Positions 9,316 through 19,289 are shown, numbered from the stretch's first letter. The stretch is 64,000 bases of DNA from Chthonomonas sp. UBA2362 (GCA_002344135.1 DDTO01000004.1:911275-975274); one strand, 5' to 3'. The notes: generated by a model from the sequence alone, not told the origin. Made by a program: numbers and translations.

Positions 9316-9663
9316 ATGGCCAATCGAGTTTGTCATGTCGAGTACGAGGTCACCGACCTCGAGCGCGCACAGCACTTCTTCAGGACCCTCTTCGGATGGA
9401 CTTTTCGCACCTTCGGCGACATGGTGGTGTTCGGGGATGGAGACGACCACGTCGGCGGCCTGACTAAGAGCGACTCGCCACGTCCCGGCGCGACGCCGTC
9501 GATCTGGTTCGATGTGGAGGACCTGGACGGCGTCTTGGCCAAGGCCGCCGACTTGAACGCCAAGGTGCTCGCTGAGAAGCATCCGCTGCCGGGCATCGGC
9601 TATTCGGCCCAGATTGCCGACCCCGACGGCAACCCGGTCGGCCTCGTCGAGTTCGCGAAGTAA
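9316..9663 (+). CDS. VOC family (glyoxalase/bleomycin-resistance fold) protein
   Basis: This encodes 115 aa, one two-module VOC unit. HVEYEVTDLERAQHFFRTLF is the first beta-alpha-beta module and SIWFDVEDLDGVLAKAADL the second. It ends with QIADPDGNPVGLVEF, the typical last strand with a metal-ligand Glu. The family includes metal-dependent lyases, dioxygenases and drug-binding proteins, and the substrate here cannot be told. It is followed after 28 bp by the adenosine deaminase-like gene on the same strand. Confidence 0.88.
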   Translation: MANRVCHVEYEVTDLERAQHFFRTLFGWTFRTFGDMVVFGDGDDHVGGLTKSDSPRPGATPSIWFDVEDLDGVLAKAADLNAKVLAEKHPLPGIGYSAQIADPDGNPVGLVEFAK

Positions 9664-9691
9664 GCAAGCCCAAGCGGGTACAACGCCCGCC

Positions 9692-11185
9692 ATGAACGCC
9701 GTCCGTTCCTTGCTCTGCGCTGCCCTTGCCATCGGCCTACACACTTGCGCCGTGGCCGACGAGGCTGCGGCGATTCGGCGCTTCGAGGCGGCCAAGCGCT
9801 CGGAACCCGAACTCATCGCGTTCCTAAAGCGCATGCCCAAGGGGGCCGACCTCCATAACCACGTCACCGGCGCACTTTACAGCGACTACATCCTCGACAA
9901 TGCGGTCAACCGGAGTCTGTGGTTCGACCCGGCCTCGCTCGCCTTCGCTAGCGAGACCGGGTCGGGCCGTGTGCCGGCGTCCAATCTGCTCACCAACAAC
10001 CAGCTTCTCTACGCCTATCTGAACAAAGTCAGCATGCGTGGCTGGACACCGAACACCGTCGATGGCCACGATCATTTCTTCGATACCTTCGACATCATCG
10101 GGACTGGTCTCGATGGCTTGACCACCGAGGATCTGCTGGTCGAAGTCGCACGGAGAAATCTAGCCCAGAACGTTCAATACATGGAGTTGATGACGCGCTG
10201 CGCCCCCAACGAGACTCTGAACCCCGTGGTGCAAACCAAGGTCGAGCTAAACGACTACGAATCTGCCTTTAGCGCGATCGCGCCGAAGCTCCAAGCGCTA
10301 CAAGCGTCGGTACCCGCTTACATGGGCGCACGGGACAAGTTCCTGACCGAAAGACTCGGCCTGACTCACCTAATCGGCGGTGGTCGCGGCCGGATTTCGT
10401 TCCGATACATCTTCTCGATCAGCCGTATTCAGTCGAACGAGCAGTTCTTTGTTTGGGCGGCGGCGGCGATGGCCTGCGCGAAGGCCGATCGGCGTGTGGT
10501 GGCGATCAACATAGTCGCGCCGGAAGACCATCCGATATCCCGCAACAACTTCGACACGCAGATGCGGATTCTCGACTTTCTTTGGAGGCGCCTTGGGCAA
10601 CCGAACGTCACGCTCCACGCCGGCGAACTGACCTTGAAGTATTCGCCGGTCGAACCGATGTTCGATCGAATCAGAAAGTCGATCGAGATCGGCCACGCGC
10701 GTCGGATCGGGCACGGCGTGAGCGTCGCCTGGGAATACGACCTGCCGAGCCTGATGCGAGAGATGAAGCGCCGAGGAGTGCTCGTGGAGGTCTGCCTGAG
10801 CAGCAACGAGAGTATCCTCGGTGTCAGCGGATGGCGCCACCCGGTCGCCCTGTATCGTCGCAACGGGATCCCGGTGAACCTCAACACCGACGACGAAGGG
10901 GTCAGCCGCAGCAACCTCACCATGGAGTGGGTCAAAGCCGTCCGGACGCACGGATTCGGCTACCGCGATCTGAAGGAGATGGCTCGCAACAGCCTCGAGT
11001 TCTCGTTTCTCACCGGATCGAGCCTGTATCTGCAGAGAGACTATCGGCGGCTACGGCCCGGCTTCGAAGGTTGCCGTCGCCCCGACTGGACACCCACCGC
11101 CGCCGCTGAACGAGTTCTCGGAGGCTCGGAAAAGATGCAAGTCCAGTTGCGTCTCGAACGCGCTTTCGCCGAGTTCGAACGATGA
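9692..11185 (+). CDS. exported adenosine deaminase-like amidohydrolase
   Basis: This encodes 497 aa. The ATG at 9692 gives a signal peptide (MNAVRSLLCAALAIGLHTC, cut near AVADEA), so it acts outside the cytoplasm. Metal and catalytic motifs of the adenosine deaminase family are visible: KGADLHNHVTGAL (HxH), HAGEL, the ARRIGHGVSV His, and NLNTDDEGV with the paired Asp. The extended N-terminal part and export resemble secreted ADGF-type enzymes. The likely reaction is deamination of adenosine or a related purine nucleoside in the periplasm or medium, possibly for nucleoside scavenging together with the neighbouring phosphoesterase. The precise substrate is inferred only. Confidence 0.88.
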   Translation: MNAVRSLLCAALAIGLHTCAVADEAAAIRRFEAAKRSEPELIAFLKRMPKGADLHNHVTGALYSDYILDNAVNRSLWFDPASLAFASETGSGRVPASNLLTNNQLLYAYLNKVSMRGWTPNTVDGHDHFFDTFDIIGTGLDGLTTEDLLVEVARRNLAQNVQYMELMTRCAPNETLNPVVQTKVELNDYESAFSAIAPKLQALQASVPAYMGARDKFLTERLGLTHLIGGGRGRISFRYIFSISRIQSNEQFFVWAAAAMACAKADRRVVAINIVAPEDHPISRNNFDTQMRILDFLWRRLGQPNVTLHAGELTLKYSPVEPMFDRIRKSIEIGHARRIGHGVSVAWEYDLPSLMREMKRRGVLVEVCLSSNESILGVSGWRHPVALYRRNGIPVNLNTDDEGVSRSNLTMEWVKAVRTHGFGYRDLKEMARNSLEFSFLTGSSLYLQRDYRRLRPGFEGCRRPDWTPTAAAERVLGGSEKMQVQLRLERAFAEFER

Positions 11186-11225
11186 CCTGACGGTGGTATC
11201 GCCGACCGCGGGGTAAGGTAGGTTC

Positions 11226-12755
11226 ATGCTGAGCGCGCTCGCTCTACTCCTTACTGTTCATGCATCGCCTGTCGCCCCGGCGCTCGGACCTTCCGCGCGG
11301 GGGGTGGTGTTCCACGACTACGATCGCGACGGGGTTCGCGACCCTGGTGAGCGTGGTCTCCCTGGTGTGCTCGTAAGCAACGGCATCGAGTTCGCGCGCA
11401 CGGATGCGATCGGCTCTTACGAACTGCCGGTGACCGATGACACTATTCTCTTCCTGATCAAGCCTCGGGGATGGATGACGCCGGTCGACAAGACACAGCT
11501 GCCGAAGTTTTATTACATCCATAAGCCGCACGGCTCTCCGACCCTTCGCTACGGAGGCGTACGGCCGACCGGTCCGCTTCCTAATAGCGTCGACTTCGCC
11601 CTCTACCCGCACGACGAGCCCCTCAAGTTCCGAGCCCTCTTCTTTGGAGATACCCAAAGTCGCGACCTCCGGGAACTCGGCTATCTCACTCAAAGCCTGA
11701 TCACTAAACTCGACCGAGGCGATGCAAAGTTCGGCGTGACGTTAGGCGATATTCTCTTCGACGACCTGAGCATATTCCAGCAGCACAACGAAGCCATCGC
11801 CCTCATCGGCCTTCCCTGGTACAATGTGCTGGGCAATCACGACATCAACTACGACGCTCAATCCGACGAACTCTCCGACGAAACGTTCGAGAAGTTCTAC
11901 GGTCCGAGCTACTACTCGTTTGATTACGGTAAAGTTCACTTCGTCGTCCTCGACGATGTCTGGTGGATGCCCGCGGACAAACGCTACAAGGCATCGATCG
12001 GCCCCACCCAGCTCGAGTGGCTCAGGCGCGACCTCTCTTACGTCAACGCTGACAGCTTGGTAGTGCTGATGATGCACATCCCCTTGAACGAGGTGGTCGA
12101 AAGGAAGGAGATTCTCGCCCTCCTCTCCCAACATCCTTATTCTCTTAGCGTCGCCGCCCACACCCACTTTCAAGAACACCGATTCTTCGGCAAGGACGAT
12201 GGGTTCGATCGGCCAGAGCCACACCACCACGTCGTAAACGTCACGACGTGTGGAAGTTGGTGGTCCGGTGCACCGAACGAGCTCGGGATACCGCACTCGA
12301 CGATGCGCGACGGGGCGCCAAGGGGGTATTCGGTCTTCACCTTCGACGGCGCGTCATATTCGATCGAGTACCGTGCTGCCGGTCGCGAAGCCTCCTATCA
12401 GATGAACATCTACGCCCCCGAGGCACTGCTCGCGGCGGATGTCGAAGGAACCCAGGTCCTCGTCAACGTTTTCGGCGGGTCGGCCAAAAGCTATGTCGAG
12501 ATGCGGCTGGGGCCGGATGGACCGTGGCGCCCGCTGCGCCGTGTGCCCATGCAAGACCCCGCCTATGCCAAGACTTTCCGTTTCGAGAAGAACACCGCCC
12601 CCTTCCGCCAGTTGCCGGCACCGATCGACTCGCCACATCTGTGGCGAGGAGTCCTGCCTGCCACCACGCTGCGGGGATACCAGCCCATCCATGTAAGGAC
12701 GCGGGATATGTTCGGGCAGACCTACATCGCGACCCAGGGCATTCGGATCGAATAG
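11226..12755 (+). CDS. exported calcineurin-like metallophosphoesterase with SdrD-B-like N-domain
   Basis: This encodes 509 aa with an N-terminal signal peptide (MLSALALLLTVHASPVAPAL). Residues about 25-110 look like a carboxypeptidase/SdrD B-type beta sandwich (GVVFHDYDRDGVRDPGERG, then GSYELPV). Residues about 135-340 hold the metallophosphoesterase core: FFGDTQ, VTLGDILFDD, LGNHDINYD, MMHIPL and AAHTHFQEH. A C-terminal domain follows, with MNIYAPEALL. The three-part layout matches calcineurin-like proteins with dedicated N- and C-terminal domains. It probably hydrolyses phosphate esters outside the cytoplasm. It lies 40 bp after the deaminase-like gene. Confidence 0.9.
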   Translation: MLSALALLLTVHASPVAPALGPSARGVVFHDYDRDGVRDPGERGLPGVLVSNGIEFARTDAIGSYELPVTDDTILFLIKPRGWMTPVDKTQLPKFYYIHKPHGSPTLRYGGVRPTGPLPNSVDFALYPHDEPLKFRALFFGDTQSRDLRELGYLTQSLITKLDRGDAKFGVTLGDILFDDLSIFQQHNEAIALIGLPWYNVLGNHDINYDAQSDELSDETFEKFYGPSYYSFDYGKVHFVVLDDVWWMPADKRYKASIGPTQLEWLRRDLSYVNADSLVVLMMHIPLNEVVERKEILALLSQHPYSLSVAAHTHFQEHRFFGKDDGFDRPEPHHHVVNVTTCGSWWSGAPNELGIPHSTMRDGAPRGYSVFTFDGASYSIEYRAAGREASYQMNIYAPEALLAADVEGTQVLVNVFGGSAKSYVEMRLGPDGPWRPLRRVPMQDPAYAKTFRFEKNTAPFRQLPAPIDSPHLWRGVLPATTLRGYQPIHVRTRDMFGQTYIATQGIRIE

Positions 12756-12823
12756 GCCAAGTCCCGGGTCTTTGGTCCCAGGCGATCATAATGGACTCCG
12801 TTTGAATCTCTAGGAGGGATCAT

Positions 12824-15800
12824 TTGAATTTACTCGCACTGGCGCTCGTCGCCACGGCTCAGCCGAGCCTGGAAATGCGACTCATGCGCTTTCCCGCTAT
12901 CTCCGGTGATCGCTACGTCTTCACCCATGCAGCCGATCTTTGGATCGCCAACGTCGACGGTGGCTACGCGAGGCGCCTCACCTCGCACCCGGGCAGCGAA
13001 CAGTTCGCCCGCTTCAGTCCCGACGGCAAGACCATCGCCTTTACCGCCTCCTACGACGGGAACACCGACGTCTACACGATTCCCGTGGAAGGCGGCGAGC
13101 CCAAGCGAATCACCTACGCCCCCGAATCGGACAACTTGATCGGTTGGACACCCGATGGCAAGATCGCCTACAAGAGCGGCAACGGATCGTTCGGCGGCTT
13201 TATGCCGCGGCTCTGGATCGTCGATGCGAAGGGTGGGTTCCCCACTTCGACGCCGGTCATGGAGATCGACCAAGGCACCTTCAGCCCGGATGGCAACGCC
13301 CTGGCCTACAACCGCATGGGCTCGCACGCCTTCAACTGGCGAAGGTACCGAGGTGGAACCCAAGGCGTGATCAGCTTTTTCGATCTGAAGACCCTCGCTT
13401 ACTCGGAGATTCCCCATGGAAAGGAAAACTCGTGGTTCCCCATGTGGGTCGGCAAGTCGGTCTTCTTCATCAGCGACAAGAATCAAGGCACGGTGAATCT
13501 ATACCGCTACGATATAGACTCCAAGCGCGTCGAGCAAATCACCCGATACGCGGACGCCGACATCCGCTGGCCGAGCACGGACGGGAAGCGAATTGTCTTC
13601 GAGCGAGACGGCTACCTCTGGACCTATACGATCGCCGGCGGAAAGATCGACAAACTGAATCCGCAGGTCGAAGGAGAGAAGCTTGCCGCACGGCCTAGCC
13701 TTAAAAAGTTAGGCAATCAGATTTCGACCATCTCCATCTCGCCGAGCGGCGCGCGCGTGGCGGTCGAGGCACGGGGAGAGATCTTCACCCTTCCCGCCAA
13801 GAGCGGCGAGATCAGGAACCTGGACGAATCTCCCGGCAGCCGCCAGCGCTTCCCCGTCTGGTCGCCCGACGGCAAGACGATCGCCTACATCAGCGACGCA
13901 ACCGGTGAGTTCGAACTATACACTGTGCCCCAGATGGGCGGGACGCCGACCCAAATCACAACGGGCGGACGCCACATGTTCACTAACTTAGAGTGGTCCC
14001 CCGACGGCAAGTACATCACGACAATGAACATGGACACTGAGGTCCATCTGATCGAGCTTGCAACCAAGAAGGTCACGCGCTTAACGCGCGGGATGCAGAA
14101 TGCCTACGACTGGTCGCCCGACAGCGCATGGATCGCCTACCTGGAAGCGGGCGACAATCTCTTCAGCGCGATATGGCTGTACGAGGTTGCCACCGGCAAG
14201 CGGACGAAAATCACCGAAGGGTTCTACCGAGACGACTTGGTTTCTTGGGACCTGTCGGGCAAGTACCTCTACCTCATCTCCGGTCGCACTTATCAGCCAC
14301 AGCAGTCCGGATTCGAGTTTGCTATGCAGACCGGGGACTCTCAGCGCATCTACGTGCTGCTTCTGACCAAGGCGCAAACCAATCCCCTGCGGCCGCCGCC
14401 CGACGAGGAAGGCGCGGAGAAGCCCAAGCCGGATGCCGACAAGAAGGTCAAGATCGACTTCGACGACATCGAGGATCGGCTGTTACCCCTTCCGCTGCCG
14501 GTGGGAAGCTATCCGTTCATCGTCGGCCTCGAAAACGCCGTGCTGTATTTCTCGGGTGGAATGTTGAATAAGTTCGACCTCAACAGCCGCCAGAGCGAAG
14601 TCCTCTCTGCAGAGCCGATCCCTGGGCCACTCAGGCTGTCCTTCAATCCAGGTCGGACGAAAATGGCCTACTACGCCGCGGGGACTCTCGGCATCGCGAA
14701 CGTAGCTCCTGGATTCCGAATCGGCGCCGGCCGCGTCGATACGAACAATCTCGAGGCTTGGGTCGATCCTAAGCTGGAGTGGAGGCAGATATACAACGAA
14801 GCGTGGCGCTATATGCGCGACCACTTCTACGATCCAGCCCTCGGGGGAATCGACTTCGAAGCCCGCGCCAAGCATTGGGAGAACCTGCTTCCCTACGTGG
14901 CCCATCGTGCGGACCTCAATTACGTGCTCGGCCTCATGATGGGTGAGCTCGGCACGGGTCACTCCTACGTCGGCGGGGGCGACATGGGCCAGATTCCGCC
15001 TCCCGTGCCCGTTGGAGCGCTAGGCGCAGAGTACGAGCGAGTGGGCAACTATGTGCGCCTCTCGAAAATCTTCAAGGGGGATGGCTTCGTCGAGGGCGAG
15101 CGCGGGCCTCTTCGCGAGCCTGGCGTTGATGTAAAGGTCGGCGACTACCTTCTAGCCATCGACGGCAAGCCCGTGCGAGGCAATATGAACCCCGACCAAC
15201 TCTTGGTCGGCAAAGTCGGCAAGCCGGTACGCATCACCGTTAACTCCCGACCCGACGACACCGGCGCGAAGACCTACGTCGTTCGACCGCTATCGAACGA
15301 TCAGAACCTGCGCTACATCGACTGGGTCGAAGGTAATCGCAAGAAGGTTGCGGCACTATCGGGCGGAAGGATCGGATACATGCACGTCCCGAACACGAGC
15401 ACCGAGGGCTTCATCGGCTTTCTCAAGGGTTGGTTCTCACAGTCCGATAAGCAAGCGTTGGTGATCGACGAGCGCTGGAACGGCGGCGGCGACATTGCCT
15501 GGTACATGGTGGAGTTTCTGTCCCGCGAAATGGTCGGCGCAGTGAAGGGTCGATCGTGGGATCGCATCCTCACCTACCCGTGGCAGACTCCGTTCGGGCC
15601 GAAAGCCATGCTCATCAACGGCTATGCGGGCTCCGGCGGCGACCTCTTCCCGTGGATGTTCAAGAAAGCGGGACTCGGTCCGCTTATCGGCGAGCGCACT
15701 TGGGGCGGACTGGTCGGCATCGACGGCGGAGCGCAGTTGGTGGATGGCGGTACTTTCACGGCACCGGCGTTCGGTCTCTACGACGGCCGGACGGGCGAGT

Positions 15801-15985
15801 GGATCGCGGAGAACGTGGGAATCGATCCCGACATCCGGGTCGACTTGCGACCGGACCTGCTGGCCAAAGGCGAGGATCCTCAACTCGAGCGCGCGGTGCA
15901 GTACTTGCTCGAAGAACTCAAGAAGAACCCGCCAAAGCCGGTGGCCGATCCGCCATATCCGAAGCAGAAAGTCGGCGGCGGTTAG
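12824..15985 (+). CDS. tricorn-like S41 serine protease with beta-propeller and PDZ domains
   Basis: This encodes 1053 aa from a TTG start preceded by AGGAGGG at 12812-12818. A short signal peptide (MNLLALALVATAQ) is followed by two TolB-like propellers (about 20-330 and 330-650; ARFSPDGKTIAFTAS, PVWSPDGKTIAYIS). A core domain with LGTGHSYVGG supplies the charge-relay His. A PDZ domain (about 735-820, DYLLAIDGKPVRG) precedes the S41 catalytic domain with ALVIDERWNGGGDIAW and GYAGSGGDLFPW, which holds the nucleophilic Ser. GERTWGGLVG lies in the final catalytic loop. Tricorn proteases degrade peptides into short fragments; this one should be extracytoplasmic. The final residues (PKPVADPPYPKQKVGG) are a Pro/Lys-rich tail. 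Confidence 0.93.
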   Translation: MNLLALALVATAQPSLEMRLMRFPAISGDRYVFTHAADLWIANVDGGYARRLTSHPGSEQFARFSPDGKTIAFTASYDGNTDVYTIPVEGGEPKRITYAPESDNLIGWTPDGKIAYKSGNGSFGGFMPRLWIVDAKGGFPTSTPVMEIDQGTFSPDGNALAYNRMGSHAFNWRRYRGGTQGVISFFDLKTLAYSEIPHGKENSWFPMWVGKSVFFISDKNQGTVNLYRYDIDSKRVEQITRYADADIRWPSTDGKRIVFERDGYLWTYTIAGGKIDKLNPQVEGEKLAARPSLKKLGNQISTISISPSGARVAVEARGEIFTLPAKSGEIRNLDESPGSRQRFPVWSPDGKTIAYISDATGEFELYTVPQMGGTPTQITTGGRHMFTNLEWSPDGKYITTMNMDTEVHLIELATKKVTRLTRGMQNAYDWSPDSAWIAYLEAGDNLFSAIWLYEVATGKRTKITEGFYRDDLVSWDLSGKYLYLISGRTYQPQQSGFEFAMQTGDSQRIYVLLLTKAQTNPLRPPPDEEGAEKPKPDADKKVKIDFDDIEDRLLPLPLPVGSYPFIVGLENAVLYFSGGMLNKFDLNSRQSEVLSAEPIPGPLRLSFNPGRTKMAYYAAGTLGIANVAPGFRIGAGRVDTNNLEAWVDPKLEWRQIYNEAWRYMRDHFYDPALGGIDFEARAKHWENLLPYVAHRADLNYVLGLMMGELGTGHSYVGGGDMGQIPPPVPVGALGAEYERVGNYVRLSKIFKGDGFVEGERGPLREPGVDVKVGDYLLAIDGKPVRGNMNPDQLLVGKVGKPVRITVNSRPDDTGAKTYVVRPLSNDQNLRYIDWVEGNRKKVAALSGGRIGYMHVPNTSTEGFIGFLKGWFSQSDKQALVIDERWNGGGDIAWYMVEFLSREMVGAVKGRSWDRILTYPWQTPFGPKAMLINGYAGSGGDLFPWMFKKAGLGPLIGERTWGGLVGIDGGAQLVDGGTFTAPAFGLYDGRTGEWIAENVGIDPDIRVDLRPDLLAKGEDPQLERAVQYLLEELKKNPPKPVADPPYPKQKVGGG

Positions 15986-16016
15986 GCCCCGGCCACCACG
16001 AACGGGGCGACGGTAC

Positions 16017-16040
16017 CCGGGGGATGGATCGTGCCCCCGG
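16017..16040 (+). terminator. GC-rich hairpin, possible 3'-end element (copy 1)
   Basis: A perfect 7-bp stem (CCGGGGG with CCCCCGG) closes a 10-nt loop, ATGGATCGTG, 31 bp after the tricorn stop codon. No T-run follows, so it is not a classical intrinsic terminator. Nearly the same hairpin with the same flank (GGTA before it) lies at 49144-49167 on the other strand, again about 30 nt after a stop codon. The rest of the 224-bp gap before the GH44 gene shows no other gene or motif that I recognise. Confidence 0.4.
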
Positions 16041-16209
16041 AGGCCGTCGGCCCGACGGAAGCGACGGGATCGCCAGCCAGCGATGCATGCTCCCAATCCG
16101 AGGTACCCGGTCCGCGCATAGGTCCCCGGACCCAATCGAGTCCGGTTACTCCCGGAACTGGCGCATCATGTTCTCGGAAGCCCGGCAAGACCGGGCGAGG
16201 AAGAGAGAT

Positions 16210-17814
16210 ATGCGTCACACCGTTCTTGCCTTGCTCGTCGTTCTCGGTCCGGTTTTCGCCGGCGCCCAAGCTGTTGCCATCGCCGTCGATGTCAACCGGG
16301 ATCGGAAGCCGATCAATCCGAACATCTACGGCCTAGCCTATGCGTCCAGCACTCAGCTGCGCGACCTCAACGCCACTCTCAACCGCCGAGGAGGCAACCC
16401 GACGAGCCGCTACAACTGGACCCAGAACGCCGACAATCGCGGCTTCGACTGGTTCTTCGAGAGCCTTCCCTACCCCAGCCCGAATGCCAACGGCGAGACC
16501 GACGCATTCGTGCAAAACTCGAAGACCGGTGGGGCAGAACCGATGCTCACGATGCCGATGATCGATTGGGTCGCCAAACTCGGCCCCGGTCGCAGCAGGC
16601 TCGCCAGCTTCTCTGTTCAGAAGTACGGCCGGCAGCAAGGCGCAGATCCCGGGTGGTCCGACGCTGGCAATGGCGTCCGACAGGCCGGCACGACGCTCAC
16701 CGGCAACGATCCGAACGATGCCAATGTCCAGAACTCCACTGCCCTACAGGGTGCCTGGGTCGATGCTCTCAAGCAGCGCTGGGGATCGGCCGCCACCACT
16801 GGCGTCAAGTACTACCTGCTCGACAACGAGCCGAGCATCTGGTTCGAAGCCCATCGTGACGTCGCGCCTGCCGGACTCACGATGGACCAGGCCAAGCAAA
16901 AGATGATCGACTACGCGTTGACCGTCAAGAACCGCGAGCCGAACGCGCTCGTCCTCGGACCGGAAGAGTGGGGATGGGGCGGGTTCATCTACAGCGGCTT
17001 CGATCAACAAGCCGGCGCCCAGAACGGCTACACGAACTTCCCCGACCGAAACGCACACGGCGGCATCGACTACGTTCCCTATCTCCTCCAGAAGATGCGC
17101 CAGGCTCAAGCGCAATACGGTCGACGGCTTCTCGATGTCCTGAGCCTCCACTACTACCCGCAGAGCGGCGAGTTTTCGAACGATGTCTCCCCGAACATGC
17201 AGTTGCTTCGCAACCGGTCGACTCGCTCCCTATGGGATCCCAACTACGTGGACGTCTCTTGGATCTCCACCAAGGTCAACCTCATCCCACGCATGCGGTC
17301 CTGGGTCAACCAGCACTATCCCGGCACCAGGATCGCCCTCACCGAATACAACTGGGGAGCGGAAGGTCACATCAACGGCGCCACCGCCCAAGCGGACTGC
17401 CTCGGCATCTTCGGACGCGAGGGCCTCGACCTGGCCAACCGATGGACCACGCCCGCCACCAACTCTCCGGCTTACAACGCCTTCAAGATGTATCGCAACT
17501 ACGACGGCCGCAAGTCCACCTTCGGCGAAACCAGTGTCCGCGCCACGGTCCCCAACCCGGACGAAGTTGCCGCATTCGCCGCCCGACGAGCGAGCGATGG
17601 CGCACTGACGATCATGGTGATCAATAAGAGACTCACCGGAAACACCGCGGCCACGATCAATCTCACCGGAATCACCGGAAACCGTGTCGTAGAGGCTCAC
17701 CAGCTGAAGGCTTCACCCAACCGGATCGTCCGTCTCGCCGACTTGCGGACGGCGTCGAGCCGATTGACCGCCACGTTGCCGGCGCAGAGCATCACGCTGT
17801 TCGTCGTGAAGTAG
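16210..17814 (+). CDS. glycoside hydrolase family 44 (endo-beta-glucanase/xyloglucanase-like)
   Basis: This encodes 534 aa. The ATG at 16210 follows AGGAAGAGAG and opens a signal peptide (MRHTVLALLVVLGPVFAGA); the longer upstream open frame overlaps the tricorn gene and is rejected. INPNIYGLAYASS and RRGGNPTSRYNW are the typical GH44 start. YYLLDNEPSIW carries the likely acid/base Glu and IALTEYNWGAEGHING the likely nucleophile Glu. A C-terminal beta-sandwich (from about 435) ends ITLFVVK. GH44 enzymes cut internal beta-1,4 links in cellulose, mannan or xyloglucan with retention. It is secreted, has no visible carbohydrate-binding module, and suggests use of plant polysaccharides. Confidence 0.93.
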   Translation: MRHTVLALLVVLGPVFAGAQAVAIAVDVNRDRKPINPNIYGLAYASSTQLRDLNATLNRRGGNPTSRYNWTQNADNRGFDWFFESLPYPSPNANGETDAFVQNSKTGGAEPMLTMPMIDWVAKLGPGRSRLASFSVQKYGRQQGADPGWSDAGNGVRQAGTTLTGNDPNDANVQNSTALQGAWVDALKQRWGSAATTGVKYYLLDNEPSIWFEAHRDVAPAGLTMDQAKQKMIDYALTVKNREPNALVLGPEEWGWGGFIYSGFDQQAGAQNGYTNFPDRNAHGGIDYVPYLLQKMRQAQAQYGRRLLDVLSLHYYPQSGEFSNDVSPNMQLLRNRSTRSLWDPNYVDVSWISTKVNLIPRMRSWVNQHYPGTRIALTEYNWGAEGHINGATAQADCLGIFGREGLDLANRWTTPATNSPAYNAFKMYRNYDGRKSTFGETSVRATVPNPDEVAAFAARRASDGALTIMVINKRLTGNTAATINLTGITGNRVVEAHQLKASPNRIVRLADLRTASSRLTATLPAQSITLFVVK

Positions 17815-17819
17815 CCGGT

Positions 17820-19205
17820 CTAGGCTGACTTTCGACGGCGCGAGGAAAGCTGCTTGCTTCTGTCGCGATATTTGTTCACCGTTCGCCGAGCGACCTTGAC
17901 GCCACGCTCGGCGAGCATCTGCGCGATCCGCTCGTCCGAGAGCGGGCTGTTCGGATTCTCGTGGGCGAGAATCTCCTCGATCAGCTTCTGAACGCGCAGA
18001 GCCGGCTTGAAGAAGACCTCGAACGAGACGACCTCGCCGTTGGCAAGCTGGGCGAACTTTCCGAGTGTGGCTCGGCTGACCGTACTCTCATGAACTCCCA
18101 ACTGCTCGGCCAACTGCGTGCGAGTGAGCGAATTGAGGAATCGGTACTCGCCAGTAGCGATGAACCCAGGCTGGTGCTCGAGAAGAGCTTGGCCGATGCG
18201 TCGCATGGTCCGGTGGCGCTGCTCGATCGCCTCTATGAACCGGGAGGCTCGATCGATGTACTCACCCAAATGCTGTTTCTCGCCCTGGGGAGGTCGCGGC
18301 ATGCGTCGGAGTTCTTCTTGCCTCCGCCGGTAGGCCCAGCTAATGGTTAGAGCGTGATCCTGTTCCCCCATCACTTCGATCACCCACCCGCTTTCATGGA
18401 GGTGAAATGCGAGATCGGGGCGCGCAGCCGCGGCGGAGCGGTCCTGGGGAGCGTTGCCGGTCCGATAACTTTCACCCGGGAACGGATTCAGACCCAGGAT
18501 CACGCGGAACGCCTCATCGACGACTTCCGTGAGCACCCTGAACCGCCGCATGATCGGGCGGTAGTTCCTATCGCGGAAGTCCTCGAAGTGGTGGCGCACG
18601 ATCGCCCGGGCCAGTTTTCCTTCGAGGCTCTGGACGTCTTGCAGCTGAAGCAGGAGGCACTCTTGCACGGTGGTTGCCCCGATGCCTCGCGGCTCGCACC
18701 GCTGGAGCCGACGCAAGACTGTTTCCGCGTCCTCCAGGCTGCAGCCGCAGTCGAGTGCCGCCTCTTCGACGCTAACCGTCAGGTATCCCCGCTCGTTCAG
18801 GCAGCCGATCAGGTATTCGCCGACCGACTTCAACCGAGCCGGCAGTTTCGGAAGCAGCTGCGCGGTTAAATGATCCGACAGAGAGTCCGACGTCGCCGCG
18901 AAATCCAGCCAGTCGGCTTCGTCGGCGTTAGAACCTTGCGGGAGGCTCCGATGGAACTCGAAATCCTCCGATGCCGGCCTCAGCTCGGACGGCGCGATGC
19001 TGCGCAGAATCGTCTCGCGGGTGAGCGGCTCGCTCGAGTCGTGCAGCCGCTCGAGCGCCGGATTCTCCATGAGTTCGTTTTCGATCGCAGAGTCCAGTTC
19101 GGTACTGGCCAACTGCAGCAGTTGGCTGGTGAGAATGACCCGGGGGTCTACCCTTACACCGAGTCCGGTCTGCTGTTCCTGTCGCTGCCCTATCCCATAC
19201 CGCAC
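17820..19205 (-). CDS. rpoN: RNA polymerase sigma-54 factor RpoN
   Basis: This encodes 461 aa from a GTG start at 19205. Region I is intact (QTGLGVRVDPRVILTSQLLQ, then IENELMENPALE), followed by an acidic linker, the core-binding domain (LLPKLPARLKSVGEYLIGC) and the HTH (THE-type FLNSLTRTQLAEQLGVHEST). The C-terminal RpoN box reads ARRTVNKYRD, close to the consensus ARRTVAKYR and needed for recognition of the -24 element. Sigma-54 requires AAA+ activators, none of which is in this window, and I saw no convincing -24/-12 promoter here. It is convergent with the GH44 gene, only 5 bp apart. Confidence 0.97.
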   Translation of the reverse strand: MRYGIGQRQEQQTGLGVRVDPRVILTSQLLQLASTELDSAIENELMENPALERLHDSSEPLTRETILRSIAPSELRPASEDFEFHRSLPQGSNADEADWLDFAATSDSLSDHLTAQLLPKLPARLKSVGEYLIGCLNERGYLTVSVEEAALDCGCSLEDAETVLRRLQRCEPRGIGATTVQECLLLQLQDVQSLEGKLARAIVRHHFEDFRDRNYRPIMRRFRVLTEVVDEAFRVILGLNPFPGESYRTGNAPQDRSAAAARPDLAFHLHESGWVIEVMGEQDHALTISWAYRRRQEELRRMPRPPQGEKQHLGEYIDRASRFIEAIEQRHRTMRRIGQALLEHQPGFIATGEYRFLNSLTRTQLAEQLGVHESTVSRATLGKFAQLANGEVVSFEVFFKPALRVQKLIEEILAHENPNSPLSDERIAQMLAERGVKVARRTVNKYRDRSKQLSSRRRKSA

Positions 19206-19289
19206 GATCGCTCCTCCATGGCCACGCCGCCTCTATCGCAATGGTCGGCGGCTGGAATCGCCTGCTCACGGGAGAAGTGCCGGTTCTCG

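Noticed and set aside
15556..16209. Upstream extension of the GH44 frame
   Set aside because: It overlaps the tricorn C-terminal domain and lacks a signal peptide; the ATG at 16210 has a ribosome site and a signal peptide.
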